This document shows, one piece after another, positions 46,426 to 57,240 of a stretch of DNA of 64,000 bases. Made by a program: the position numbers and the translations under genes. The notes beneath the pieces are model-generated. The model was not told where the DNA came from. It worked only from the letters and a program-made list of their open reading frames with translations, and made no database searches. Source of the stretch: Ciborinia camelliae (lineage: Eukaryota > Ascomycota > Leotiomycetes > Helotiales > Sclerotiniaceae). The stretch spans positions 900,376 through 964,375 of the forward strand of contig JANPYM010000006.1 of the NCBI GenBank assembly GCA_025890175.1, written 5' to 3'. How positions within the stretch are numbered: position 1 is the stretch's first letter; each line of letters opens with the position of its first letter.

Positions 46426-48744
46426 ATGTCGGATTCCTACGAGTCCCAAAATAAATCTCCCACTGCCATGGATAACAGCGGTCGGGGTCCTCTCATCGTT
46501 CCTGGGTTCGGCACTCTCCCCATTGAATATGAGCTCCCTTTATCGTCCCGCTTTGCGCACGGCGTGAAGGAATGGGAACAAGTACCTGCCGTGACAGCGA
46601 GAGAACTTGCTATGGTGGCATTGATGAATAATTTGACCGATAAACCTGACTGGCAGGTTGGTGTATTCGACTCGGCGACTATTGCGCGTTGGCGCGAGGA
46701 AAATTACATGAACTATTTGATGAGCGAAAAGGCTTGGGATTGGTGCGTTAAGGAGTTGCGTGATAAGGCTATGGAGTTTAATGAGAAAGGTTTTGTGAAG
46801 GCTTTGGATACGGGGTCTTGTATATGCAAATCTGATGTATTGGTTCCGGAATCTTTGGGGGCGGAGATAAGAGATGATATCGCGGTTTCTCTTGAGCGAG
46901 GGGATAGAGACTGGCAGCCAAAATCCAACGAACAGGTATTAAATCTTGTCGACCCATCTTTGTTCCCATTGGTTTATGGGAAAAGTCCAGTTCTGGCAGA
47001 TGGGGGCCAAGTCGACCTAGATAATGTCCTAGGCCCTCATCCTCAGGCTACAGTGGCTCCTCGATGCTTCGATAGGCGGGTTGACTCGGCTAAAGTACAA
47101 GCGCAGGTTCAGAGGTATGATGAGAACGGCTGCTCACACATCCTAAGTCTTTCTGTTGATCGTTATCGATCTGATCTGCGGTATTATCATTGGTCTTCCA
47201 ACTTCCAATGGCTTCCATGCGAGGTTGAGTTTACAAAAGAGTCTGGCACAGATGTGCATATCACTTCTTATATCAACAACTTGCATCCTACTAACACATT
47301 GCTGTACAAGAGTATAGAAAAACTCATTTCACTATCAATCAAACCGTGGAACGATTGCCTGATTGAAGCACGACAAGAGTGGAAAGATGATTTCAACCAA
47401 GAGCAGAGAGGGCGAGTACCTTTGCGGATTATAACATACGGTATTGAGTGGGAAAATGAACTTCCAGAGTGGGCTCTGGCCTTCAACCTTGTCCCGGAAG
47501 GCAGGGTGAAAGCATACTTTAAGTACCAGGAAGTGCTCAAGAGCACCCCGGATGGAACTGAAAAGGATCGAGAAAACCGAACTTTTGCACAAAAGAGACT
47601 AGAAGGAATGCGGTACCTTGAAGATAGAATAAACATGCCAAAGCCTACACCGGAACTATGGAAAATGGCGAAGGAGTATCTCGAACTTCCGGTTCGTGGA
47701 CCAGTCACTCCTCTACGATCTGGAATTATGTCTGGAAATACTATAGAACCTCCGGAAGAATGGGCAAAGGATGAACAAACTGCTTTCAGGCACATTATAC
47801 ATAAGCACGAACAATTAATGACCTGGAACCATCCGGAGCCGGGAACAGCATTTTCGTACGAGGATTGGAAATCCGGCAACAACAATAAAGCTATTGTGGA
47901 GATGGTGATGAAGAGGCCGGATAGACCCCATTTCTTGCCTACCAGCCCAGATCACAAGCCTTATACGGTTGCCCTTGAGGATAAATTTCGCAAGCAGGGC
48001 CTCCAAGTTATTGTTAAAGTTGATGGCATTGAGCTCACACCTGATAAACCGAAATACACTGATGGCTTTTGGCAACTTGAAGGTCAGATGAATGAGCATA
48101 TTGTGGCAACGGCCATATACACATACTCCGTATCGAATGTTACGGGAATCCGCATTTCATTTCGTCAGGAAACGCAGGTTGAGGACATGTATTATCAATA
48201 TGCCACCTATCGGTACGATAAATATGATAGGACTAACCTTCCGGCACATCGATACGGAAAAGACATGAATGAAATCGATATCCTTGAGGAAATTCTCGGG
48301 TTTGAAAATGGAAACCTCGCCTATGACCGTTGTAACATCCTCCCTTTTCAGAACATTGGCTCTGTGATTTTACCACAGGGACGGCTGATCACATTTCCAC
48401 ACACAGTGGAATATTGTATTGAACCTTTCGAGTTGGCTGATCCTAATAATCCGGGTCATTACAAATCCATAACACTCTATCTTGTGGATCCGAATTACCG
48501 TGTTTGTTCGACACGCAATGTACCGCCACAGCAGCATAGTTGGTGGAACGAGGCGATGAGCGATGAGTTTCTCAAGCTGGGAGTGCCACGAGAAATTGCA
48601 GCTGAGATTGCAAGCAAAACTGACCATGATGGGAGGTTAATGACCTTGGAGGAGGCGAAAGAATATAGATTGGAAATGATGAAGGAACATCGTTGGATGG
48701 ATATGGCGAGATACAGTGGTATGCATCATTATGCCTTTGAGTGA
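46426..48744 (+). CDS. DUF4246 family protein, putative catalytic residues substituted
   Basis: A single exon of 772 residues. Family landmarks are VHITSYINNLHPTNT, then WQLEGQMNEHIVATAIYTYS, IRISFRQETQ, GRLITFPHTVEYCIEPFEL, PGHYKSITLYLVDPNYRV and NVPPQQ. This is the fungal DUF4246 family. From memory, typical members have WHVEG, then QHRVSPF, then GHRK, a pattern like the two His, acidic and Arg ligands of a 2-oxoglutarate oxygenase fold. Here those positions read Gln (residue 550), Tyr (663) and Tyr (in GHYK). If the comparison is right, the protein may be a pseudoenzyme or a divergent paralogue. The frame is intact and the codon pattern normal, so it looks expressed. The start at 46426 is the first in-frame ATG. 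Confidence 0.85.
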   Translation: MSDSYESQNKSPTAMDNSGRGPLIVPGFGTLPIEYELPLSSRFAHGVKEWEQVPAVTARELAMVALMNNLTDKPDWQVGVFDSATIARWREENYMNYLMSEKAWDWCVKELRDKAMEFNEKGFVKALDTGSCICKSDVLVPESLGAEIRDDIAVSLERGDRDWQPKSNEQVLNLVDPSLFPLVYGKSPVLADGGQVDLDNVLGPHPQATVAPRCFDRRVDSAKVQAQVQRYDENGCSHILSLSVDRYRSDLRYYHWSSNFQWLPCEVEFTKESGTDVHITSYINNLHPTNTLLYKSIEKLISLSIKPWNDCLIEARQEWKDDFNQEQRGRVPLRIITYGIEWENELPEWALAFNLVPEGRVKAYFKYQEVLKSTPDGTEKDRENRTFAQKRLEGMRYLEDRINMPKPTPELWKMAKEYLELPVRGPVTPLRSGIMSGNTIEPPEEWAKDEQTAFRHIIHKHEQLMTWNHPEPGTAFSYEDWKSGNNNKAIVEMVMKRPDRPHFLPTSPDHKPYTVALEDKFRKQGLQVIVKVDGIELTPDKPKYTDGFWQLEGQMNEHIVATAIYTYSVSNVTGIRISFRQETQVEDMYYQYATYRYDKYDRTNLPAHRYGKDMNEIDILEEILGFENGNLAYDRCNILPFQNIGSVILPQGRLITFPHTVEYCIEPFELADPNNPGHYKSITLYLVDPNYRVCSTRNVPPQQHSWWNEAMSDEFLKLGVPREIAAEIASKTDHDGRLMTLEEAKEYRLEMMKEHRWMDMARYSGMHHYAFE

Positions 48745-48835
48745 TGGGTGGAAGTTTAATTATTAAATTGGTTCAAGTAAGTAGCAATGGATCGGAAACC
48801 TGGAAATACATATAATCATCTGTGCTACAAGGTAA

Positions 48836-49338
48836 TAGCTTTTACGGCAAATACCTGAAATAGCATGTTTTTCAACTTTGATACCCCAACTAGCATATAA
48901 ACTTTCCATTTCGACCTCAAATAGCATATGTTGCTATTTCAATCTTAAAAAAATTATAAATGATGTTAATTTAGTCTCGAATAAAATATGCTATTCTAAT
49001 CCTGATTTATATACTATTTGAGTCTAAAAAAATCCTACTACTCTTTTCCATCGAACCTACCCTCTCCCATCGAACCTACAAACCGACAAACCTACCCCCT
49101 TCCACCGAACCTATACTATTTGAGATCGAAATAGAAAGTTTCTATACTATTTGAAGTATCAAAATTCAAAAACATACTATTTCAAGTATTTGCCGTTTTT
49201 TTTTTGAACTAGAATAGCATGATTTTACTTTTTCAATCAACCTCAAATAACATATGTTAAATCTCGAATAGCATATTATGTTAGTTGGGGTATCAAAGTT
49301 GAAAAACATGCTAGTTCAGGTATTTGCCGTAGCTTTTA
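48836..49338. repeat. 9-bp target-site duplication flanking a MITE
   Basis: TAGCTTTTA at 48836-48844 is repeated exactly at 49330-49338, immediately outside both ends of the inverted-repeat element. Confidence 0.85.
48845..49329. mobile_element. MITE with 53-bp terminal inverted repeats, Mutator-like by target-site length
   Basis: The left end (48845-48897) and the reverse complement of the right end (49277-49329) agree over 53 bp with two mismatches; both begin CGGCAAATACCTGAA. The 485-bp element has no coding frame. A 9-bp target duplication fits Mutator-like elements better than hAT (8) or Tc1-mariner (TA). Inside, 49156-49195 is a decayed second copy of the right end (about 35 of 40 bases alike), followed by a T/A run and a left-end-like segment (about 49205-49240). 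The element therefore looks like a tandem dimer whose second unit is shortened. Confidence 0.88.
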
Positions 49339-49702
49339 TAATACTATATATAAACCAGAATGCAAATTAACAAGTTCCATACGTTTTTCTGTAATATATG
49401 CAAGCGTGATATCAAACTTACTGGCGTTGAAGTAGGTAAATTAAGTTCATTCTTGTAGCTAAGTTGAATTTCTATGGAGAGTCCAGAGATTCTATATAGG
49501 ATCTCTGGCTCACCAAGGTACAATATTAATCCAAGCTAGCTAGTGGATATAGAGCATATCGACGACAAAAACTTTAGACTATAGCTTGCCATCTGGCGCA
49601 CAAACGCAGCAAAAATAACATCGAAGTTAAAAATTGGAAGAGATGACATCCCAGTAAGAGACAAGTCGCCTACCAAATAGCTCTTGGTCGATAATGAGCT
49701 AA

Positions 49703-52700
49703 CTATGTACGGCAAGAAGGCTTAATAATATCTTGAAACTCCTTATCACTTGTCTTAAAGTCCGCGCCAATATCGGTTATCTCATCATCAGTCATGGCAC
49801 GCCGCGTTGCTGCCATGTTGGAAAAGTCCTCCTCATCTCTAGTCCCAGGCCCAGTCAATAAGCCCAGGATATCCATCGGCGCTGAGGCTGGATCGGCAAC
49901 GATGCCTTGAATTGTCAGTGCTGCGTTTCCTACTTGACTGAGAGTCTCGAAAACACCATCGAGAGCCTCTAGCTCTGGCGTGAAGTCATCGAGGAAAGGT
50001 ACAAAGACGAAGGCGATTCCGAGAATCTCTAAAATCAGTTCGACCTTCTCCTCTTTTGCCGCCTTCTCTCCGATCGCTTTGGCCGATGCCATGGCATTGA
50101 CAGCTTGGCTGATCATAAAGACCGGCATCGACAGGACCTGAAGAACATCATCGGTACTTCCATTCCATTGGCCGAGATTTATATCCATCTCTCTTGCAAG
50201 TATCGTGTTTTTCAAAGTTCCAATCGTGGGTAATGCGCTGGTGATTACGTCCTTTGGGTTTGGTATGGTGATGTCGCTGCTTGCCACTGCGATCGGAACG
50301 TTGCGGTATCTATAGTCCGTAATCACGCAAGTTTGCCCCTTGGCACAACTTCCGACTTTGGTGGAGCCTCCAGTGTTGCCAAAAGTCACCCAGCTACTAT
50401 TGATCGAGTAATTCGTTTGTAGGTCATTGTAAAATCCAACAGAGTCAATCAATGTATAAGTGATGACAAACGATTCAGCGCTTTGCAGTTGTTTGTAGGT
50501 AAAAGGACACTGCTGGCTCGACGGGGTGCCAAAACCTGTAATAGCACATTCAAAGTACTTGTTGCCAGGACCTCCATTGATAGCGGTGGGAGTTGATGCC
50601 GCCATGAATACTTGGAGTAGCTCCGGGATCAACTCCTTTGTATATTTGACATAATCACCAAAAACCGCGTCGTAACCCGCATTCGCAGCGGAATAGTTAG
50701 CTAGAGCAGAATCTAAAGTGTTATAGAGCGTATTAAGGGCATAGTAATCGGTGCATTGGTCCAGGAAGCTACCTTGAGCGGCCTGGAGATCGTCCATGGT
50801 GTCAAACACAAGAGATAGGTCGCACAAGTCTTGTACTTGGCAACTAGGGTCAGTGGAGTTCCAATCACAAGAGAGGATCTCAGGTGCGTCATCGTCCAGA
50901 TACCCTGCAAGCGCACTCCAGAATGGGTGGGCAATTGCTTGTGTGTTTTCCTTGGCTAGAATAGCCTCGATGTTATAAGTATCGCTAATCATCTCAACGG
51001 CACCAATGGTGATTAGATTCCAAATATAAAGACCACCATTTCCACCGGCATCGTTGATGAGTCGTTGTTGACAATTTTGCGTATCGACACAGGTCTCAAG
51101 ATAATTATCGTACCACGAATAGAGACCTGCACCTGCAATTGTAAGATTGTTGGTGTCCGATATAATAACAGCCCATCCAAAATCACAAAGTAAGTCTGTA
51201 GAATTACAAGTCCCATCGGGAAAGATTGGATCGTTGTCAAAGGACCCAACTGATGAATTGAAAGGACCAGGAGATTCTGTCGCATCGGTTGCTTGATAGT
51301 AAGGAGATTCTGTTTGAATCATCCCAGCAAACGTGTTTACAGCGCCAGCAAAATTGTACTGGTACAATATTGAGTGCTCAGAAGCTGTTCCGTAAAGCCA
51401 GTTTGGACCTTCGGCAGACTCAATGAGAATCCCTCTTGCAACCGCCACGGTGATTTGTGTATTTGTGGGATCATCTATATCATGATCTGCGACCCATGCC
51501 CACATGTTTTCGAAATAACCGTTCGAAGATGTCGTGATATGCAGCATCAACGAAGCCGCTATACAATGTTCTTGAATTGACTCACTCATTGGGCATTGTG
51601 CAACTTGTAACTCTGTTCCATATGCACCGCCAATTCGGAAATGAGAGTCCCAAATACCAACAGATCCTTGTGATTCGGCTTGAACATTCCACTCCACCAT
51701 AATCAATCCAGGCAGAGCGCCAATAGAGGTGAAAAGAAAGTCCGAGATCTCAACAGTTCCCACATCCCCTGGCGATCCAACTTGAATCATGGGCACAGGA
51801 TTCGTCATATTGGCAAAATACGGACCAGAGGCCACAAGCTGGGACCAAACTTCGCCTGTCATAAGTGTATTTGGTGGAATGACAATTGTTGAGGTAATAA
51901 TATAAGATCCTGCCGGAAAATAAATTAGATTGCTTGTTGTAGCTAAAGCCAATGCAGAGATAATAGCTGCTGTGTCGTCGTGAACGCCATTCCCCATTGC
52001 ACCATGATCTTTGACACTGATTATGGAGCCGACATCCATATCAGCGTACTGAGGTCTGCTCTTAACAAAATAGTTATCTCTGTAGTAGGAAAATGTATCA
52101 CTGGTCAGACTTGTTGGAGGTAGCTGGACATTAACACTAAACTGTCCATAATCATACCCATCGGCTTCTAAATTTCCAATGATGATAAAATCGATATCTG
52201 CTGCAGGAAGGTCAAGAAAATCGCCATTGCTAAATGCAACCATTGTATCCACATTTAAAACTCCGATATTATCAAGAGTAATGATACTGGTTTCAAGGAT
52301 TGTCGATTGCACAAAATTTGCTTCGATAGCCGTAGCTACTCCATCGAATATCGTGTCCATCACGTATGTTGACCCTGCCTGCTGCCCCGAAGGATCTGCA
52401 GGATTTATCAAACTTATTCCAACCGGTGTACCTTTAAGATAAAGTCCGGACCACGTCCATCCCCAGTCCCATACCAGAGCGATAGCGGCTGTCGATTGGG
52501 AACTGATTTGGAACGCTCGAACCGTATACTGCTGGTTGCCACCATCTATAGCCAATTAGCATCTAATACTAATGACGGTCATGATTCATATTTTGAATAT
52601 GGACAGATAAGTCATTACAAACGAAATATACGTACAAATTCCATACTGGCCTCCAAACAAAGTACAATCTGACATGAAGCCTCCGCTTCCATTCTCAATG

Positions 52701-53972
52701 AACATTCCCATCTGAGTGGTCCCGGCAGCAACGCTAGCAGTGACATAGACGTTGGTAAGAGATGTTGCCTGGGCCACTTGCCAATGAAGTCCAGCCACGC
52801 TGGCTGTTGTTGTATCCTCTATATCGATGAGGAGGTTGCGAACTTGTCTGTAAAAGTTGGATTGCTGCAGCACCATGTTAGCTTACTTCAGGGACGACAC
52901 TTAGGAAGGAACATTACTTCGATGTACCACTCATCACCATTATCGTTAGGGATATATACATCACTCTGAATTGCCCCTATACAATCTATTTGTTAGAATG
53001 GTCCTTGATTTCCTAGCAATGTGTATTATCTCACCAAGACCAACAAATTGCGGAGACGTCTTTATGATCGGTATATCATTTGGCTAGAGCTACGTTCAGC
53101 ACATATAAACGAAACCAGAAATTGTGACAGTGCAACTTACATCTCCAACCAGTTGAGAATAGTAGTAGGCATTAATAGGGGTAGAAATAAGATATGTTCC
53201 AGGGGGAAAAAAGATAAGTGTCCCTTGTGTTGAAGAAGAAAGACAGCCTTCACCACAGTTTCCACCATAGGCGATGGCCTGGTTGATAGCGGCAGTATCA
53301 TCCGTCACGCCATCTCCTGCAGCTCCAAAGGCTGTGACATCACGGTAGACCTTTACAAGACATCAGCGAAGACTCTTCATATGCATAGAAGGATCCATCT
53401 CGTACAGGGTATGAGGGATTGCTCCCCATAGATGGCAAACCATCACCAGACATTTGAGGCAACCAGTAGTCTGATGTTTGTCTCTTGTGTTTGCTAGGTA
53501 CAACAAGGGGTCGCGGAAAAGTCATGAATTGGCTGTAACTTTTGTGTAGTGTTCCGTTTGCTAATTTTCCTGCCGCATTTCGTTCTGCAAGTAGAGCAGC
53601 TGCCGCCAGCAAAGTGACATTCAAGGATGGGGGAGTAGGCTCACTCAGGTCATCTCTCTTTCTTTTGGCAGATTTAGCCTCTTCGGAGTGCCTGGAAAGA
53701 TAAGTGTTGCGCCTGGGGTTGGTCACTCGGTAATTGTTGTATGCTGCTTGCTGAGCAACGGCTTCGGCCACCAACTTCTCAGCTTGCAGGATATCGTAAG
53801 TGGAGGCATTATAAGTCGAGATGTTTTGGCGTTTCTGAATTGGCGGATTTTCAAGTCCACGCCGTTGATGTGGCAAGTAAAATGGCGACTCTTCTTTCGG
53901 TGTGGTACTAGCCACGGCCAAGGCACAGAAAAAAGCCAGACAGAAATAAAGCCCCTTTAGGGAGGAAACCAT
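49703..53972 (-). CDS. Secreted GH55-like (exo-beta-1,3-glucanase type) double pectate-lyase-3 protein
   Basis: Six exons (53406-53972, 53141-53350, 53035-53083, 52918-52976, 52636-52864, 49703-52545) give 1318 residues. A signal peptide (KGLYFCLAFFCALAVAST) leads to a 170-residue linker with KR-type processing sites. Two pectate-lyase-3 beta-helix domains follow, each opening with the family signature: DVTAFGAAGDGVTDDTAAIN at about 192 and VKDHGAMGNGVHDDTAAI at about 545. This tandem is the GH55 architecture, secreted enzymes acting on beta-1,3-glucan. Known GH55 enzymes are usually 750-950 residues. Here there is extra N-terminal sequence and a C-terminal region of roughly 300 residues with helical stretches (KAIGEKAAKEEKVELILEIL). 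Substrate and activity are inferred. Confidence 0.82.
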
Positions 53973-55012
53973 CGTGATATTATATGATCTAATAGATGAA
54001 CGGAAGACTTGAATAATAGAGAAATTGGCTCACTTTGTAGACTGGTATGTACATACCTCTTTAATACCTCCCAGGTGCAAGGAAATAATCAACAATAGCC
54101 ATATTGTGAGGGGAGATTTTGGGAAGTACATGTCACCGCTAGCAGTGTTGTTGAAATTCTACAAATCGGATATGAATGTGACATTGCTGTGCCCTCGAGC
54201 TGATCCTGAGCTTCTGTAAGATTACAATACAAACAATTTGAATGGAAAGAGGAAGTTGCAATTGGGATCATACTTTAACCCCTGTGTGTCGCGTAAAGAA
54301 TGGGTCCGATGCGGGCCGTGCCGCTCTGTCGGTATATTAGGTTACTCCTAATGTTCAAGCGACTACAACGTGTTAATTTTGCTTTTGATTCTGCCTATCT
54401 TATCAATACAACATGTAGAATGGGGCCAGCTATTCCGAATTCTCTACCGATATTATCTTCATGCAAGTGGGATATTGCAAAATACCGGAATAAGAGTATT
54501 CCAACTTAGTTTTAAGTTGGTCTTGTTGTGCGAGCTTGAATTGCCCAATGGTAGGTAGCATATTATCTCGCTCTAGGGGCGATGCCATCCAAATGTATTG
54601 TGTCGTATTGCAGATATTAATTGCTTGTCTTCATCTTGTCACAATCAATAAGGATTACATACTTAATCAATGATACCAATTTCTTCAACTTTTGACGCCA
54701 GAGTTAGTAATCCAGTGGCCAAATGAGGAGAGGCTCATCGGTCAATCCTGGCATGAAAGTTGGAGCCTTTGTTGCTGCCGAGTTGCAGAACGAACGAGGT
54801 TGGCCTGTTCAATAGTTCTAGGATGCTGATAGCAATAAATTCTGTACTTTTGTTTTGAAACGAATGCGAGCTTGCCACATCTCCTGACATACACGAAAAG
54901 CTGCCGATAACAATCTAATACCCCCCCCCATTCTCTGTCCCATTATTTGCATCTGTTTTCCATAGCAATCATACAGGCCTTTAGCACGAGAACCTTTCAG
55001 AAACTATTCAAT
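53973..55012. other. Divergent intergenic region
   Basis: About 1 kb between outward-facing secreted-protein genes; should contain both promoters. A C9 run sits at about 54920-54928. No gene seen. Confidence 0.6.
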
Positions 55013-55961
55013 ATGCGATTTGTCTCCGAATTTCTTCTTTCAGCTCTGGGGATATGCCCAGTTGCCCTCGCCATAGGGGATGTCGAAGGGAATATTGTTC
55101 AGGTTACGCCTGCCACAATTCCTAATCTCGTTGGACGGCAAATATCATCATCAATTAGCGTGTCTATTTCCGGCTCAACGTCATCAGTTGATCTATTTTC
55201 AAGTTCAACGTCATCACCCAGTTTGACAGCATCCAGTCCAGGGAGCTCGCCGCTTACTGTGACATCTCTTACCTCTACTTCTACGTTGTATAGCTCACCA
55301 ACATTGACGTCCAACTCGACTATGACAGGATATAACATGGCTATCACTACGATATTCACACAACCTCCAAACTGTGCAACGGGTGGAATAACTGAGATGG
55401 CATTGACGGCCTCCGAACTTTGGGAAAATGCCATCAATCCAGTGCCAAATTCGACCTTGACTTCGTGTTTCCCAAGTCAATTTTTCTCCAGCGTCCTGGC
55501 TACAGAGTCCGGGATACCATTGCCTCCTTTTAGTCAGCTCATTTGCCCGTTGAATTGGGAAACCTACGATGTAAATGCCACGTATATTATATGTTGCCCA
55601 AAGTAGGTTATTCCTTGCCTGTGTTAATAGATACCTCTAACAATCCAGTGGTTTCGGTCTATATGCGCCAAATTTCACCGACACACAGCGTCCTGGCTCA
55701 GGGGCTATATGCACTTCAAGTATATGGCAAAATGTGTTAATAGACATCACGAGCTATGATTCAACCGCATTAGCAACGATAATTCCAACCTCCGCGCCTG
55801 CGAATGGAACTTTGGTTCTTGCAAATGCATTTGAGGGTGTTGCAGCGACTGCGACGGTCACAACATCCACCACCGGCACTTCTTCGAACACTACTGCCAC
55901 CTTTTCCTCGAGCGTTAGTGTGACATCTATCAAAACGGTTTCTAGCTCCTCGGGGGCATAA
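55013..55961 (+). CDS. Small secreted Ser/Thr-rich protein of unknown function
   Basis: Two exons (55013-55602, 55649-55961) joined by a 46-bp intron (GTAGGT donor) give 300 residues. A signal peptide (MRFVSEFLLSALGICPVALA) is followed by a Ser/Thr-rich stalk (SSTSSPSLTASSPGSSPLTV), a Cys-containing domain (PPNCATGG, TSCFPSQFF, CPLNWETYDVNATYIICCP, GFGLYAPNFTDTQRPGSGAIC), several N-glycosylation sequons and a second Ser/Thr-rich tail. Similar proteins of Leotiomycetes often end in a membrane segment; here the frame ends at TAA after SSSSGA. It may be a cell-wall or apoplastic protein. An upstream frame continues to about 54947 but lacks a better ATG. Confidence 0.7.
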
Positions 55962-56440
55962 CCCGGATTCGTGCTTGGTATGTAATATACTTTCCAAAGA
56001 GATATTTCTGTAAGCCTAATAAAGCCTGCTTGAAACAAGTATCAACAAAATAGATCTAGCTAATTTCCAGTTTAGGTGATTCGCGAAAGTTTCATGTCTG
56101 GAGATGTGATTATGGAAAGTGTCCGGACAGTCTCCTTCTGTCAGCTTGATGATGGTCTTAGCTAAATATTATTTCCTTCATTTTCGGAGGATTTTCTCTC
56201 AACCCAAGCAATTTCGTTTCCGTAGAGACTGCGCTGCTACTTGTCTAGCATGTATGTCATTAAAGTTTCAAATTCTGTACTCTAGTAAAGATATTCAACA
56301 GCTGTGCTAAAGTCGAGTTTACTTTTGCCTAAAACGAAGTGGAAGGGTTCCGAAGCGGGAGCAAAAACGACCCCTCCATTTTACTGTGTTCGGATCACGT
56401 GATTTCTCATATGACCGATATGTAGTACGATATATAGAAA
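55962..56440. other. Flank between last gene and AT-rich block
   Basis: About 480 bp of ordinary base composition; no gene seen. Composition drops sharply after about 56440. Confidence 0.6.
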
Positions 56441-56715
56441 CTGTATCTTAAATTTATTAGTTTGCTGTATTACAATCAATTCAATTATATCTTATAGATT
56501 TTTATTATACAAAAACTACATTTTAATTTAACTTTAATAATTTACTATATTTATACCTTTCAAATTTTGTTTACATATTGTAAAAATAAAAATGATTTAT
56601 AATTGGTTATAGTTTAATTACTATTTCAATAAAAAAATCTATCTTTTTTTTATTTAATATAAAACTTTTGATTTTTTAATAATACACAAAAACTACATTT
56701 TATTTTTAATAGTTT

Positions 56716-56858
56716 ACTATACTTATACTTTTAATAACTTACCATACTTATATTTTTAATAGTTTACCATACTTGTACTTTTAATGGCTTACCGTACTTA
56801 TACTTTTAATAACTTACCATACTTATATTTTTAATGGTTTACCGTACTTATATTTTTC
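56716..56858. repeat. 25-bp tandem repeat, about 5.7 units
   Basis: Units begin at 56716, 56741, 56766, 56791, 56816 and 56841, of the form ACCRTACTTRTAYTTTTAAT plus a 5-base variable end. Most differences between units are C/T or A/G transitions, as expected after RIP. A more diverged unit may precede at 56691. It sits at the left margin of the AT-rich block. Confidence 0.85.
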
Positions 56859-57035
56859 AATCCAATTTATATCTAATTTATATACCCGTTATAATATAAT
56901 CATATCCATAACCATATTTATAATTATATCCCTAACCATATCCCTAATCATATTTTTAGCCGTATTTACAGCCATATCTATATTATGTAACTATAATTAT
57001 AGCTATATCAATAATTTCTATAATTCATATCCATA

Positions 57036-57240
57036 ATCTATCTTTTAATATTAAGAAGTATTATTTTTATTTTAATAAATCTTTTGTAAATAAATATTGG
57101 CTTTTTTTTTTTTTATATTTAATTTTTATTTTATCTTCAAGATTTCAAGCTTAAAAAATATTATTTTTATTTTAATAAATCTTTTATAAATAAATATTAA
57201 TTGTTTTTTTTTTTATACCTAGTTTTTATTTTATTTTTAT
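57036..57240. repeat. 100-bp direct duplication
   Basis: TTATTTTTATTTTAATAAAT at 57061 recurs at 57161, and similarity continues through the following AAATAAATATT and poly-T tract, giving a period of exactly 100 bp. Confidence 0.7.

Noticed and set aside
56716..56858. CRISPR-like regular repeats
   Set aside because: Units are contiguous tandem copies without spacers, and the genome is a fungus.
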